64,000 bases of DNA from Chryseobacterium culicis (GTDB taxonomy: Bacteria > Bacteroidota > Bacteroidia > Flavobacteriales > Weeksellaceae), in contig NZ_FNWQ01000002.1 in the NCBI RefSeq assembly GCF_900108365.1, positions 1-64,000 of the forward strand, written 5' to 3'. The notes beneath the pieces were generated by a model that saw nothing but the letters and a program-made list of their open reading frames with translations, was not told where the DNA came from and did no database searches. Position numbers and translations under genes: made by a program. Shown here piece by piece: positions 18,396 to 28,873 of the stretch (the stretch's first letter is position 1; each line of letters starts with the position of its first letter).

Positions 18396-18680
18396 CTAAT
18401 CTTCAACAATGTCAAACGCCCAAGTATAATGCGTAGATATAAATGGTCGTTTATTTTCAGGATAAACAATTTTAGCTTTTATTCTAAATTTTGTTCCAAC
18501 TGGATAATCATTTGACATGGTTTTTGAACATTGCACATACATATTTTCATCATAAGGATCTTGTCCCGGAAGAGGTTTGATGTGTATAGGACCATGTTTT
18601 CCCCTTTCGTTTGTTAGAACACTTTGAACAATTATATAATCATATTCCATGGTAAAGCTTTTATTTACGTTTGTTTTCAT
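18396..18680 (-). CDS. Small hypothetical protein, first of a two-gene unit
   Basis: This protein has 94 residues from the ATG at 18680 (further in-frame starts lie up to 18689). It reads as a compact beta protein with IHIKPLPGQDPYDENM and a conserved-looking YPVGTKFRIKAKIV strand pair. I do not recognise it. The likely partner is the 141-residue protein downstream. Confidence 0.5.
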   Translation of the reverse strand: MKTNVNKSFTMEYDYIIVQSVLTNERGKHGPIHIKPLPGQDPYDENMYVQCSKTMSNDYPVGTKFRIKAKIVYPENKRPFISTHYTWAFDIVED

Positions 18681-18876
18681 CATGCACACATGTGAAATTT
18701 TTTAAAGATGAATAAATTTTTCAAATATACCAAATAGAACAGATTACACAATTATTTTATCAATTACCCCTTTTACAAAAATAATTTTTAATTTCATGGC
18801 AAATAAAATAACGAGTAAACACTTTAATATAGTGAGAGTGTTGTATTTTTCAAGTGATAGTTTTTTATAAGAATAT

Positions 18877-19437
18877 ATGAACCCATATTACAATTTTTCA
18901 ATGGACGAGTTTTTAGAATATTTAAGATCATTAGATGTTAATAAACAAATGAGAATGCTATTCATGTTAGAAGCGAGTATATATCTTTGTGAGGATTATG
19001 ACTATGATACGAATTTTGGTACATATCCAGATCATCAAAATTTAGGTTTTGATAAACAATTAAGGACACCATTTTACAAACATTATAGTAGGTTTCTTTT
19101 TTCAATACCAGAAGATGTTTTTAACAAGCCTGATGAGAAAGCTAAAAATGATTGGAAAAACTTAAAAGAGGATTTGCTAAAAGAGTTAAATTTAAGCGAA
19201 GAAATATTTGGATATCAATACCAATTATTTATTATCGGTCTAAAACTTAAAGCAAAGCGCCTATGTTCAAAAAAAGAATTCTCTCTAAAATCAAATTTAA
19301 GCGTTAGCAAAATAACTCAGCTTGAAGACTATTGTTTTCTTGCAAAGATTAGTGATATTTATATGTATGTAAAGAAGGGTTTAGGAAGAGAATTTAAACT
19401 TGACTTTTCACCTAAAGTCTCAGCTAAAAAAAACTAA
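18877..19437 (+). CDS. Hypothetical protein
   Basis: This 186-residue acidic and aromatic, mostly helical protein has no membrane segment or enzymatic motif I can name. The only striking part is the tyrosine- and aspartate-rich CEDYDYDTNF near residues 38-47. It is the only plus-strand gene in the 17.3-20.4 kb block and is flanked by unknown genes. Function unknown. Confidence 0.5.
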   Translation: MNPYYNFSMDEFLEYLRSLDVNKQMRMLFMLEASIYLCEDYDYDTNFGTYPDHQNLGFDKQLRTPFYKHYSRFLFSIPEDVFNKPDEKAKNDWKNLKEDLLKELNLSEEIFGYQYQLFIIGLKLKAKRLCSKKEFSLKSNLSVSKITQLEDYCFLAKISDIYMYVKKGLGREFKLDFSPKVSAKKN

Positions 19438-19495
19438 TCTTACACTACTAATACAATTGATTATTTAAAAATTAAGATTCTCGTATAATTATTTT

Positions 19496-20365
19496 TTACA
19501 AGATTTGATCCTTTGGCCAAAACTCCACCTCAAACTTGTACATAACCTTTGTGATTCCAGTAAATACACCACCAATGTTACCACCAACAGAATTTATTGA
19601 TGCCGCTAATTTGGTGTCAACTCCCATTTCATCAGTGTAATTAAGATCGACTGTATATTTAAGAAGATCATTACTTAATCTGATTTTTTGAAGAGATTTC
19701 CAGGTCGGTTCAGAATCTAACCATAAACTTTCATATGATTTTATTTTATTTGGCTTAGGTAATTCTAAATATATAATAGATTCCCTATTAGTTTTTTTAT
19801 TTATTTTTAGATTTAATTTAGAAGAAATTAATCCTAATTTAGTTGGTATTTTATTAAGCTCTGCATTATTGGTAATGATTTTGCCATTTTCCTCTACGGA
19901 TATAACTCGACAGGTTCTTGCACCTAAAGCTGCGCATAATTCATTAAATGCTGATAGTTTAGATTGATACATGTAGGAATGAAACATAGATAAAGGAAGA
20001 TATAAATCTGGCTCTATATCATTGCATGCATATGCAAATCCATTCTTTGGATGTTGTGGAGGAAATTTAAAATTATTAATTACATCATCTATTTTACAAA
20101 TAACTAAAGGCAATCTTTTTTCCTTGAAGTAATATGCAAAACCGTCCTTAACTTCATCATGAAATTTATCTTTAAATTTTTGTATTATACTTCTTGAATC
20201 ATTAGAATCTTTTTTATGATTTATTAATGATTTATAAAAAGACAGATCCTCTTCATTTATAAAAATTTTGGACCAATCAAGTGTTCTTTGTTTTAATTTA
20301 GTCTCGTCAGAAGCTATCATAATAATTCTTCTTTCATGAAGTGGCATGTTTTTAACATCTGACAT
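19496..20365 (-). CDS. Hypothetical protein next to the type I restriction locus
   Basis: This 289-residue protein has no signal peptide. Residues 130-160 contain a helical SKLSAFNELCAALGARTCRV segment. Near residues 250-270 a glycine-rich SVGGNIGGVFTG stretch precedes a final beta strand. I do not recognise the family. It lies 103 bases after the hsdR stop on the same strand. Read-through is possible, but the gap contains its own AT-rich leader, so co-regulation is uncertain. It could be an accessory defence gene. Confidence 0.5.
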   Translation of the reverse strand: MSDVKNMPLHERRIIMIASDETKLKQRTLDWSKIFINEEDLSFYKSLINHKKDSNDSRSIIQKFKDKFHDEVKDGFAYYFKEKRLPLVICKIDDVINNFKFPPQHPKNGFAYACNDIEPDLYLPLSMFHSYMYQSKLSAFNELCAALGARTCRVISVEENGKIITNNAELNKIPTKLGLISSKLNLKINKKTNRESIIYLELPKPNKIKSYESLWLDSEPTWKSLQKIRLSNDLLKYTVDLNYTDEMGVDTKLAASINSVGGNIGGVFTGITKVMYKFEVEFWPKDQIL

Positions 20366-20468
20366 AGAATTAGTATTAATATTAATAGTTATTAGTTATA
20401 GTTCAAAGGTAAGTAATTTAAAAATTTGTGATAACATATTTTATCCAGTTCAAAATCTAGAAAAGTGC

Positions 20469-23400
20469 TTATAACTGCCCACCAATACCCTTGAATTTTT
20501 CTACAAAATCAATAATCTTTTTAAAAACGCTTTGTTTCTTTGTTAGATACAATGGATTTAGAGGACTCATCTTAGGCAGAATAGCATTTAGTTCCGTTCC
20601 ATTTTCTGTAGCGAATTCCTTTTTTAATGATGTTGCTAAATATCTTTTAGCAGCTTCTTCGTTTAGATTTTCATCTGTAATTAATTCTGAAACTTCTTCT
20701 TTTTGTTTGTTTTGCGCGTAAGCAAAAAAACTATCAATAATATTAGCTTTATCAGGAATGGTATCAAGGTCAGTTTCGTTGATAAAATCAACTACCAAAC
20801 TTTCTTTTGCCCTATTTCCAATACTGGCTCTAATAATACGACGGACTTCTTCAACTAAAACTCCTTTATCTTTGGTTTTCTTATTATGTTCAAAAATCAA
20901 TTCAAGAATGTAATCTAAGTTTATTTCCTGTGATTTTAATAAATCGATTTCAAAAACTACATCATCCCAATCTATCTTAGATTCCTCGGCTTCTTTGCCT
21001 TGCTTTTCTCTTCTGAACCAATCACGGATATCGTTATATGTTGAGCGATAGTCCTGAACGGTTCTGTCTGGCAATAATGTAATATCCTTCATTAAAGCAA
21101 TGTCTTCATCTGTTACGAAATAGTTTTCCTTAAAAATTTCCACAGCTTGCGAATCGTTTAGATCAATTTGCTGTAAAGCTTTTAGATGGGTAAATTCATC
21201 GTAGTTTTGCAAGATGTTTTCTACACGAAGGTATTCCCCGAATAGTTTGGTAAACTCTTTCTTATCTTTCTCGGTAACGATTTCGTCTGGATCAGAAAAT
21301 TTGGCAGTCAAATCATTTACAACGTCTACAAAACCTCTGCGAGCATCACCTGTAGCCACATCTGTAAAGCCTTCTAGATATTCTTTATAGCTTTTTTCAA
21401 GTACTATATTTTTAGTGTTTTTATCACCAAACAAAGTAATGGCATCAATGGTTGGTTGTTCTAAGTCTCTAAACGTAACAATATTTCCAAAGGTTTTGGT
21501 AGCATCATAAATACGGTTTGTACGGGAAAAAGCCTGCATTAAACCATGGTACCGTAAATTTTTATCTACAAAAAGGGTGTTAAGCGTAGGAGCATCAAAA
21601 CCGGTAAGAAACATTCCGACAACAATTATTAAATCAATTTCTTTGCTTTTAACTCTTTTAGCAAGGTCACGATAATAGTCTTGAAAACCTTTACTCTCCA
21701 CACTAAAATTCATTTTGAACATAGCATTATAGTCATTGATAGCTTTAGCCAAAAACTCTTTGGCACTTTGATTCATAGCTGTTGGCTCAAAATTTTCATC
21801 AGGAATTTCTCCCACTGCATTTTGCTCTTCATTGGCCGCGAAAGAAAAAATAGTTGCTATTTTTAAAGGCTTGTCACTGTCTTTTTGCAATTTGTTTAAC
21901 TCTTCATAATAACATTTTGCTGCATCTACGCTACTCACAGCAAACATAGCATTAAAACCTTTATTACCACCTTGTGTCCTATGGGTTTTAATTCTAAAAT
22001 TCTGTAAAATATATAGGGAAATTTCTTTGATTCTAACTGGATGCAATAAGGCTTTGGTATTTTCTGAAGCACTTAATTTTTTCTCATCTTGTTCAGTTTC
22101 TATTCCTCTAAATTTTGGGCGTACATTGTTATAGTCTACCTTAAATTTAAGGACCTTCTCGTCTCTGATAGCATCGGTAATTACGTATGAATGCAACTCT
22201 CGACCGAATACACTTGCTGTTGTTTCTGCACCCAAAGCATTTTCCGGAAATATGGGAGTTCCAGTAAAACCAAACTGATAGAACTTTTTAAACTTTTTAT
22301 TGAGATTTTTTTGTGCTTCGCCAAACTGTGAGCGGTGGGCTTCATCAAAAATAAAGACTACCTGCTTTTGATAAATTGCCAAATCACCTTCCGTTTTCAT
22401 CAGGTTGTTCAGCTTCTGGATTGTGGTAACAATAATTTTGTTATCCTCTTTTTCTATGTTTCTTTTTAAACCAGCTGTGCTGTCAGAACCATTAACACTG
22501 TCCGGAGAAAAGCGTTGGTATTCTTTCATGGTTTGAAAATCGAGATCCTTACGGTCTACTACGAAAAATACTTTATCAATAAATTCGAGTTCTGTAGCCA
22601 AACGAGCCGCTTTAAAACTGGTTAAAGTTTTCCCTGACCCTGTAGTATGCCAAATATATCCACCACTTTCTGTATTAGACCATTTTTTAGCATTGTAAGA
22701 ACTCTCTATCTTCCACAACATTCTTTCGGTAGCTGCTATCTGATAAGGTCTCATGATGAGTAATGTATTGCTGATATCAAAAACCGAATAGGTTAATAAC
22801 ACGTTTAACAGCGTATTTTTTTGAAAGAAAGTAGCCGTAAAATCTTTAAGATCTTTAATTAAAGAATTATCGGCCTTTGCCCAGTTCATAGTAAAGTCGA
22901 AACTGTTTTTATTACGTTGTACTGTATTGGCAAAATATCGGGTGTCAGTCCCGTTGGAAATTACAAACAGCTGTAAATACTTAAAAAGAGAATTTTCGCT
23001 ATTGAAACTTTCTTTACTGTAACGATGTACCTGATTAAAAGCCTTGCGAATGGCAACCCCGCGCTTTTTAAGTTCTACCTGTACCAAAGGCAATCCATTA
23101 ACTAAAATGGTAACATCGTAACGGTTGGCATACGTCCCTTTTTGCTCGAACTGTTTAATAACTTGAACTTTGTTACGGATGATGTTTTTTTTATCAACCA
23201 AATAAATATTTTGGATATGCCCATCATCAAACACAAAATCGTAGATATAATTATCGTGTATTTTACGTGTTTTATCAATCAGAGTATCGCTGGGATTATC
23301 TAGATATTCTTCTACAAAACGCTTCCATTCAATATCTGTAAATTGCATATTGTTGAGTGCTTGTAGTTGCACTCTAACATTAGCTAACATGGCTTCTGAA

Positions 23401-23576
23401 GATTTAATTTCGGTAGGATTCTCAAAACCTTGGTTGATGAGATCTTGTATAAATTCACTTTCTAAAGCTGATTCGGTTTGATAACCTGTAGGTGTATAAT
23501 TGATTGACGAATACTTGGTGTACTTATCTAAAACAATAAAATTATTTGATTCTGCTATGGTATTATACTGTGACAT
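20469..23576 (-). CDS. hsdR: Type I restriction enzyme, R subunit (EcoR124/EcoprrI-like)
   Basis: This 1035-residue motor and nuclease subunit cuts DNA at random after translocation. The nuclease domain shows D154 and E168-x-K170 ([17 protein letters not shown]), nearly the spacing and position known for EcoR124I. The helicase has Walker A TTGSGKT (311-317), the DEAH box in [14 protein letters not shown] and [10 protein letters not shown] coiled C-terminus binds HsdM/S. The gene overlaps prrC by 14 bases and closes the operon hsdM-hsdS-prrC-hsdR. Length and motifs place it in the type IC family. Confidence 0.95.
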   Translation of the reverse strand: MSQYNTIAESNNFIVLDKYTKYSSINYTPTGYQTESALESEFIQDLINQGFENPTEIKSSEAMLANVRVQLQALNNMQFTDIEWKRFVEEYLDNPSDTLIDKTRKIHDNYIYDFVFDDGHIQNIYLVDKKNIIRNKVQVIKQFEQKGTYANRYDVTILVNGLPLVQVELKKRGVAIRKAFNQVHRYSKESFNSENSLFKYLQLFVISNGTDTRYFANTVQRNKNSFDFTMNWAKADNSLIKDLKDFTATFFQKNTLLNVLLTYSVFDISNTLLIMRPYQIAATERMLWKIESSYNAKKWSNTESGGYIWHTTGSGKTLTSFKAARLATELEFIDKVFFVVDRKDLDFQTMKEYQRFSPDSVNGSDSTAGLKRNIEKEDNKIIVTTIQKLNNLMKTEGDLAIYQKQVVFIFDEAHRSQFGEAQKNLNKKFKKFYQFGFTGTPIFPENALGAETTASVFGRELHSYVITDAIRDEKVLKFKVDYNNVRPKFRGIETEQDEKKLSASENTKALLHPVRIKEISLYILQNFRIKTHRTQGGNKGFNAMFAVSSVDAAKCYYEELNKLQKDSDKPLKIATIFSFAANEEQNAVGEIPDENFEPTAMNQSAKEFLAKAINDYNAMFKMNFSVESKGFQDYYRDLAKRVKSKEIDLIIVVGMFLTGFDAPTLNTLFVDKNLRYHGLMQAFSRTNRIYDATKTFGNIVTFRDLEQPTIDAITLFGDKNTKNIVLEKSYKEYLEGFTDVATGDARRGFVDVVNDLTAKFSDPDEIVTEKDKKEFTKLFGEYLRVENILQNYDEFTHLKALQQIDLNDSQAVEIFKENYFVTDEDIALMKDITLLPDRTVQDYRSTYNDIRDWFRREKQGKEAEESKIDWDDVVFEIDLLKSQEINLDYILELIFEHNKKTKDKGVLVEEVRRIIRASIGNRAKESLVVDFINETDLDTIPDKANIIDSFFAYAQNKQKEEVSELITDENLNEEAAKRYLATSLKKEFATENGTELNAILPKMSPLNPLYLTKKQSVFKKIIDFVEKFKGIGGQL

Positions 23577-24786
23577 TTTCTTCGGTTATTTCTTGATCAT
23601 TATTGAGTTTAAATTTGTAAAGTTTTTTAATTTCTTTAACTAAATGTTTGAAAACATCCTTCTCTTGAGTTGTTAATGCAGAAGTTTCTTCGCCTGAGAA
23701 CTTACTATGGCTAGATAAATCAAGAATCCTTTTATAATAACCTTCTCGAGCACCATTTGCATCCTCTGGTAAAAGTTTTTTCCACTCATAGTAACCTAAA
23801 AAAGTAGATGTTTTTTCCAAAATATTACGAAGAAAGTTAAAATGATATTTTTGAATATTACCAGATATTCTGACTTTCTCAAGTTCTTCTAATAGAAAAA
23901 GATGATAAGAGAATGGGGAATCTTTTGATTGAATATGAATATCAAAAGTTCCATCTTCTAACTTTTCTAAACGTTTTTTTATGCAATACTTTGGCTTGTA
24001 GCTATATCTTGAATCTGAATTATTAAACTCATTGAATAAAATATTATAAAATAATGGATTATGTGTTGTAATAACAAATTTAAGGTCTGACTGACTTGAC
24101 TTTATTAATTCAGCAATATTTACCGCCAATTCAATTAGGTGGGTATCATCTAATGAACTTACAGGGTCGTCAATAAATACATATTGCAAATGGTTAAATT
24201 GGTCAGTCTCTCGGTCATCCTCTTCTGCAACGTTTAATACATTAATTGTTTGCTCTAGTAAACTGTAAAAAACACTCCAAATAAAACAGCTTTCTTCACC
24301 TTTTGAAATTTTCACAAAATCTGATCCTGAGTCATCTCCTCGTTCAAATGAAAAACGTACTTCAGAATAAGCGGGTACAATTATATCTTTATCGTTTTCC
24401 TCATCCTTAATTGTGTACTGTTCATTAAATTTCGGTGTTAATTTATCATTCGTATAGCGTTGGAAATGAGTAGTAATATTTGTTTCCTGTCCTTGTTCTA
24501 GAAGTACCCAATCGGTATATCCATTAGGCTGGATTTTCAATTTTCTATCAACGTCGTAATCCAAATCATTATCCCAATAGAAAAGGTCTTCAGTAAAAGC
24601 ATTATAATACATTATTTTAATTCCAGATTCTTCTTCTTCCTCAGTCTTTGGATTTTTGGGTGCTATTAACTCTTTGAATTCACGTGATAAACGTGTTTTA
24701 CCAGTGCCATTAAAAGCATAAATCAGTTGCACTTTCTTATTGGCATCCTTTAAAGATTGAGCTATCTCGGTTATTGTTTGTCCCAT
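23563..24786 (-). CDS. prrC: PrrC-type anticodon nuclease embedded in the restriction operon
   Basis: This 407-residue protein has an ABC-like N-terminal ATPase and a C-terminal RNase domain. It shows Walker A FNGTGKTR (25-32), an ABC-signature-like SKGEE (161-165), Walker B with D-loop [11 protein letters not shown] (204-214) and an H-loop TTHNP (240-244). The C-terminus carries R320-x3-E324 (LRNILEK) and H360 (LSSHSK), matching the R-E-H catalytic triad of E. coli PrrC at almost the same positions. PrrC cuts tRNA-Lys at the anticodon loop when a phage disables the linked type I enzyme. It starts 9 bases after hsdS and overlaps hsdR, the same order as the E. coli prr locus. Confidence 0.88.
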   Translation of the reverse strand: MGQTITEIAQSLKDANKKVQLIYAFNGTGKTRLSREFKELIAPKNPKTEEEEESGIKIMYYNAFTEDLFYWDNDLDYDVDRKLKIQPNGYTDWVLLEQGQETNITTHFQRYTNDKLTPKFNEQYTIKDEENDKDIIVPAYSEVRFSFERGDDSGSDFVKISKGEESCFIWSVFYSLLEQTINVLNVAEEDDRETDQFNHLQYVFIDDPVSSLDDTHLIELAVNIAELIKSSQSDLKFVITTHNPLFYNILFNEFNNSDSRYSYKPKYCIKKRLEKLEDGTFDIHIQSKDSPFSYHLFLLEELEKVRISGNIQKYHFNFLRNILEKTSTFLGYYEWKKLLPEDANGAREGYYKRILDLSSHSKFSGEETSALTTQEKDVFKHLVKEIKKLYKFKLNNDQEITEENVTV

Positions 24787-24795
24787 ATTATTCGC

Positions 24796-25995
24796 TTAGT
24801 TCACTTTTTTAGGAAAGGTTAGCAATAGATCTCTATAATATTCATATTGCTGCTTTCTCAATTCATTTTCTTTAGTTAAGTCTTTTCTGATGGATGTGGT
24901 AAGCGTATCAAATTTATCAAGAATGGAAACAATGCGAGCTTGTTCTTTAAGGGATGGAATAGGAAAAACGATTTTTGCTAAATCATTAGCTGAAACATCA
25001 ATAACTTTAGCTCCTTTAGCGTACTTAGCTTTCTTTTTTGCAAACATCTCTGTTTGAGTGTAGTAAGCAAGAAACTTTCCTATTATTGTAGTCCCAGGTT
25101 TAAAAATAGTTGCGTGCCCTCCTGTCACCGCAGTTTCTTCTCCTAAATAGACAACTGCTTTTCCGACATCATCTAAATTTTCACTGGTATTTGTAATAAT
25201 TACGTCACCTTTATTTACTTTTTTTAATTTCTCAGCAGTTTTTGGCGAAACAAAAGATATTGTCTTGGTAGTATAAGTATCATAATGGGTGTAAATTTGT
25301 CCGTAATGTATTGCCGGAACGCCAGCTTCTGTAAAGTCAGCTTTAGGTAGCCCATTACCACGAACAAGTTCACCAACCTCCCCCAACGTTTTGCATTCCA
25401 CTTCTCCATCCTCAAAGCTCAACAATTGCTCACGATAATAAGTATACTGCTGTTTAAGCGCTGTAAGCTCAGCTGTGAGATTGGCTGTAAGCTTAGCTGT
25501 AAGTTCGGTAAATGTATCAAGGATAGCAACTATCTTTTGTTGAATTTCAAGCGGTGGAATTGGAATTTGGAATTTATCTGTATGAGGTACTGATATTTGA
25601 GGCATTTGCATTCTATTTCCAATATTTTGAAAATATGGTTCATTTATTTTCAAATAATAAAAGATAAACTTAATACTGATGTTATTATTTTTAGAATGAT
25701 AAGACCACATTTCGTTTTTATGCGAAAATGGCATGTCATAATATTCAAATTCAATTACTCCACGAGATTTTACTATTATTGAAGGTTCTTTATTAATATC
25801 TTTTTCGGGAATATCAGAATAATTAAAAAATGCCACCGTTTTTCCCCCTGCAAATATTTTTAAGGGAGCATTATCTTTGTGCAGTTCTTTCATTCGACCA
25901 GCCGTAATATTCGTCCCTGTCGTTCTTACAAGAGCTTCCCCCAGCATTTTCCATTCTACTTGCACACCATCCAATAATTTATCTAAAACACTCAT
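24796..25995 (-). CDS. hsdS: Type I restriction specificity subunit with LTAx spacer repeats
   Basis: This 399-residue protein has two target-recognition domains (about residues 15-140 and 205-350). Each is followed by a conserved helical spacer ([20 protein letters not shown] and [20 protein letters not shown]). The central spacer holds four tandem 12-bp repeats encoding [16 protein letters not shown] (residues 165-180). In EcoR124-family HsdS, the number of TAEL repeats sets the gap between the two half-sites. The start overlaps the hsdM stop (ATGA). The recognition sequence cannot be read from the protein by eye. Confidence 0.93.
   Translation of the reverse strand: MSVLDKLLDGVQVEWKMLGEALVRTTGTNITAGRMKELHKDNAPLKIFAGGKTVAFFNYSDIPEKDINKEPSIIVKSRGVIEFEYYDMPFSHKNEMWSYHSKNNNISIKFIFYYLKINEPYFQNIGNRMQMPQISVPHTDKFQIPIPPLEIQQKIVAILDTFTELTAKLTANLTAELTALKQQYTYYREQLLSFEDGEVECKTLGEVGELVRGNGLPKADFTEAGVPAIHYGQIYTHYDTYTTKTISFVSPKTAEKLKKVNKGDVIITNTSENLDDVGKAVVYLGEETAVTGGHATIFKPGTTIIGKFLAYYTQTEMFAKKKAKYAKGAKVIDVSANDLAKIVFPIPSLKEQARIVSILDKFDTLTTSIRKDLTKENELRKQQYEYYRDLLLTFPKKVN
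25456..25503 (-). repeat. Four 12-bp tandem repeats in hsdS
   Basis: On the coding strand the units read CTTACAGCTAAG, CTTACAGCCAAT, CTCACAGCTGAG and CTTACAGCGCTT, each encoding LTA plus one variable residue. Slippage would add or remove four residues in frame and change DNA specificity. Confidence 0.8.
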
Positions 25996-27539
25996 GCTTC
26001 AATCTCTTTAATAATGTTAGCAATTTCAGTACGAAGTTTTGTAATATTATCAACGATCTTATTAACTTCTGCATTCAGCTCAACAATGTTAATTTTTTGG
26101 CGAGTGTCTTTAGCTTCTACATAACTGCTTACTGAAAGATTATAATCGTTTTCGGCAATTTTGTTATTGTCAATATTTACAGCTATATGTGGATCATTAT
26201 CTTTTGTGTCGAAGAGTTCCATGATTTTATCAATGTGAATGTCATTCAATACATTGTTGTTGGTCACCTTTTTAAAAAAGTTCTCACCAGTAGCATCGAT
26301 AAATTGTGTTTTATTTTCTGTTTTGTTTTTTGCAAGAACCAAAATATTTACAGCTATGGAAGTACCATAGAACAAATTAGGAGCTAATGCAATTACGGTT
26401 TCTACAAAATTATTATCTATCAGATATTTTCTGATTTTCTGTTCGGCGCCGCCACGGTAGAAAATGCCGGGAAAGCAAACAATAGCAGCTCTACCTTTAC
26501 TTGAAAGATAACTTAAAGCATGCAGTACAAATGCAAAATCAGCTTTTGATTTAGGGGCTAACACGCCAGCTGGAGCAAAGCGGTCATCATTTATTAAAGT
26601 TGGATCATCAGAACCAATCCAGTTCACCGAATACGGAGGATTGGAAACAATGGCATCAAATGGCTTGTCATCACCAAAATGAGGTTCTAAAAGAGTATTT
26701 CCAAGTGCAATATTAAACTTGTCATAATTGATATTATGCAAAAACATGTTCATACGTGCCAAGTTGTAGGTGGTATGATTTATCTCTTGCCCAAAGAAAC
26801 CTTCTTCAATAATATGGCTATCAAAGTGTTTTTTTGCCTGTAACAATAAAGAACCAGAGCCTGCTGCCGGATCGTAAATTTTATTTACTGAAGTTTGTTT
26901 GTGCATGGCTAGCTGTGCAATAAGTTTGGAAACGGTCTGAGGTGTAAAGAATTCCCCTCCCGATTTTCCTGCATTAGCAGCATAATTAGAAATTAGAATT
27001 TCATACGCATCTCCAAAAAGGTCTATTTGACTGTCTTCAAAGTTTCCGAAATTCAATTCTTCAACGCCTTTTAAAACGGCTGCTAAACGACTGTTTTTAT
27101 TGGCAACAGTATTTCCTAAACGTGAACTAGTGGTATCAAAATCGGCAAACAGCCCTTTAATATCCTGTTCTGAAGGGTAGCCATTTGCGGAACTTTCGAT
27201 TGAATTGAAGATATCCTTTAATTCCGTATTTAAATTTGGATTTGTATTGGCATTTTTAGCCACATTCTCAAAAAGCTGACTTGGATAAATAAAATAGCCT
27301 TTGGTTTTAATGGCATCGTCTTTAATCTCAGGCGTAATTACGCTGTCTGGTAAAGCTGCATAATTAATACTCTCATCACCTGCCTCAATGTAACTGCTGA
27401 AATTTTCACTTATATATCGATAGAAAAGTGTACCTAGAACAAATTGTTTAAAATCCCATCCGTCTACTGCGCCACGTACCTCATTGGCGATTTTCCATAT
27501 TTTATTGAGTAATTCCTGTTTTTGAATTGTACTAGTCAT
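25992..27539 (-). CDS. hsdM: Type I restriction modification N6-adenine methyltransferase
   Basis: This 515-residue HsdM starts with the helical HsdM N domain ([20 protein letters not shown]), then the SAM-binding motif DPAAGSGS (223-230) and the catalytic NPPY (300-303). It methylates adenine in the site chosen by HsdS and protects host DNA. It is the first gene of the operon, with the stop overlapping the hsdS start. Length and motif order fit type IC HsdM such as PrrA. It is complete with no missing residues. Confidence 0.95.
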   Translation of the reverse strand: MTSTIQKQELLNKIWKIANEVRGAVDGWDFKQFVLGTLFYRYISENFSSYIEAGDESINYAALPDSVITPEIKDDAIKTKGYFIYPSQLFENVAKNANTNPNLNTELKDIFNSIESSANGYPSEQDIKGLFADFDTTSSRLGNTVANKNSRLAAVLKGVEELNFGNFEDSQIDLFGDAYEILISNYAANAGKSGGEFFTPQTVSKLIAQLAMHKQTSVNKIYDPAAGSGSLLLQAKKHFDSHIIEEGFFGQEINHTTYNLARMNMFLHNINYDKFNIALGNTLLEPHFGDDKPFDAIVSNPPYSVNWIGSDDPTLINDDRFAPAGVLAPKSKADFAFVLHALSYLSSKGRAAIVCFPGIFYRGGAEQKIRKYLIDNNFVETVIALAPNLFYGTSIAVNILVLAKNKTENKTQFIDATGENFFKKVTNNNVLNDIHIDKIMELFDTKDNDPHIAVNIDNNKIAENDYNLSVSSYVEAKDTRQKINIVELNAEVNKIVDNITKLRTEIANIIKEIEA

Positions 27540-27711
27540 TTATATAAATGTAAATTTATTATATTTTAAAGTTATAAAACTAGTCAAATATACGCATAGA
27601 ATTAAAGATACGGAATGAAGTTAATCACAACATTTTTTGTTCCAGGTTCAATGGAGTCATTTTCAAAATATTAATTTTACAGATTGTTTTATCTTTACAG
27701 AAACCACAAAT

Positions 27712-27882
27712 ATGAAAGCATTAAAAATCTACAGCATTTTTTCAACTATTGCAATTATCGTTTTATCAATTGGTCTAAATCAAACGAATAAAGACTATAT
27801 CAAAGCCAAAAAAGAATTTAGAGAAACAGAAGAAGTTCTAAAACAATGTTCTGAACGTTATTATGAAGAAATTGGTAAATAA
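27712..27882 (+). CDS. Small single-pass membrane protein, unknown
   Basis: The protein has 56 residues from the ATG at 27712; an upstream start in frame would add 25 unlikely residues. Residues 3-22 form a membrane helix (ALKIYSIFSTIAIIVLSIG), followed by a charged helical tail that would remain outside or inside as a short coiled coil. It lies between hsdM and an XRE gene and is closed by a strong terminator, so it is probably a real transcription unit. Function unknown. Confidence 0.5.
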   Translation: MKALKIYSIFSTIAIIVLSIGLNQTNKDYIKAKKEFRETEEVLKQCSERYYEEIGK

Positions 27883-27913
27883 TAAAAATCCTAACTTTAG
27901 TTAGGATTTTTAT
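27882..27913. terminator. Strong bidirectional terminator
   Basis: A 14-bp perfect stem ATAAAAATCCTAAC / GTTAGGATTTTTAT with a 4-base loop follows the small membrane protein gene. It also lies just past the end of the convergent XRE gene. Confidence 0.85.
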
Positions 27914-27923
27914 TGTGTTTATT

Positions 27924-28238
27924 TTACATGTTTCTATAGGCTTTTTTTACTAATTCGCCTTGACGTTGCTTATCAAATTTTAAAAGTTGATTTTTTTCTT
28001 CAACTTTTATGAAAAATTCTGACATTGATATTTCAAAAAAATCACATATTGCAAACAGTTTACTACAGGTAACATTATGTTCAGTTGATGTGTATCTTTC
28101 TAAACCTAAATTTTTCCCTATTTCATTGAAGTATTGATTGTTTTCATCTAAAACTGCAGTGCCTTTTTCTTTATACAGATCCTTAATGACTTCGGATATA
28201 GCTTCTGTCAATTCAGGTATTTTGATTTGTTTTCTCAT
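27924..28238 (-). CDS. Small XRE-like DNA-binding protein
   Basis: This protein has 104 residues from the ATG at 28238; the longer reading starts in the AT-rich leader. A C-terminal helix-turn-helix-like segment (TCSKLFAICDFFEISMSEFFI, about residues 64-84) resembles the end of XRE repressor domains. It is divergent from the structured-RNA region, so it might control it, but there is no direct evidence. Low similarity to any family I know in detail. Confidence 0.5.
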   Translation of the reverse strand: MRKQIKIPELTEAISEVIKDLYKEKGTAVLDENNQYFNEIGKNLGLERYTSTEHNVTCSKLFAICDFFEISMSEFFIKVEEKNQLLKFDKQRQGELVKKAYRNM

Positions 28239-28331
28239 AAAAACAAAAGGACTGATAAAAATTATTACCCACAATTACACATGTGTAAATAAATTTGTAT
28301 ATTAGCGAAATATTACATTAAAAAAATAATG

Positions 28332-28339
28332 TAATTTTG
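28332..28339 (+). promoter_or_regulatory. Candidate promoter -7 box before the structured RNA
   Basis: TAATTTTG matches the Bacteroidetes -7 consensus. A start about 7 bases downstream would place the structured element (28376-28490) 30 bases into the transcript. No good -33 box is visible at the usual spacing. Confidence 0.4.
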
Positions 28340-28375
28340 CGATACTTCAAAGAATAATAGAAGCTATTGCTTAGA

Positions 28376-28490
28376 ATCTCGATTCGAAAACTGGTAATTT
28401 TTAACACACGAGACGATAAGCAGGAAGCTCACGACCTAGGCGTGGGCTCTCTTATCTGTGTGTAAGGTATACCAGTACCCCGAATCGGAT
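28376..28490 (+). ncRNA. Candidate structured RNA: long nested hairpin
   Basis: About 115 bases fold into one rod by nested perfect pairings. These are 28376-28386 with 28481-28490 (10 pairs, one bulge); ACTGGTA 28390-28396 with TACCAGT 28470-28476; ACACAC 28404-28409 with GTGTGT 28458-28463; GATAAG 28415-28420 with CTTATC 28451-28456; and AGCTCACG 28426-28433 with CGTGGGCT 28441-28448, with one G-U pair and a palindromic CCTAGG in the loop. It lies in a 635-base non-coding gap upstream of susC, after a promoter-like box. It could be a small RNA or a leader element. It does not look like a tRNA or a terminator. A second hairpin (CAATGGG / CCCATTG, 28593-28614) lies in the same gap. Confidence 0.6.
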
Positions 28491-28873
28491 AATGTAGAGT
28501 TCCATGCCGTTTTATTTTCCAATGCTGTTCTGCTTTTCTACTTTATTCTACTTCTAAGCTGCTTATCCATATAGAGTATCTACGACACGTTACAATGGGG
28601 TGTACAACCCATTGAGGCTTTGCAGCTTTCAGAGAACACAAATTTCATTCATATTAATTTTTATGATATGCTTTGGGTAGGGAGTGTTTTTATTACTAGA
28701 ATGCTTCCTCCCGGGCATAAAATTTACGATCAGGAATCTAAAAAAACATACAAGAAACAGAAAGTGTAGAGTAACCATAGAAAAAAGAAAGCCCTTTCCG
28801 CATGATAGTTTATTGGCATTAGACTGTGCAGGAAAGAGCCGTGAGCTTAATTTAATTAAACGTATTCAAAAGT
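28491..28873. other. Leader region of the susC operon
   Basis: These 383 bases lie between the structured element and the susC ATG. They contain the 7-bp hairpin CAATGGG / CCCATTG (28593-28614) and no convincing gene. An 85-codon frame (28684-28941) overlaps the start of susC in another frame and is not believable. It is probably the untranslated leader of the SusC/D transcript. Confidence 0.4.

Noticed and set aside
28376..28490. tRNA, attC site or simple terminator as explanation of the long hairpin
   Set aside because: No T-loop or cloverleaf, no integron R/L boxes, and no T-run after the stem.
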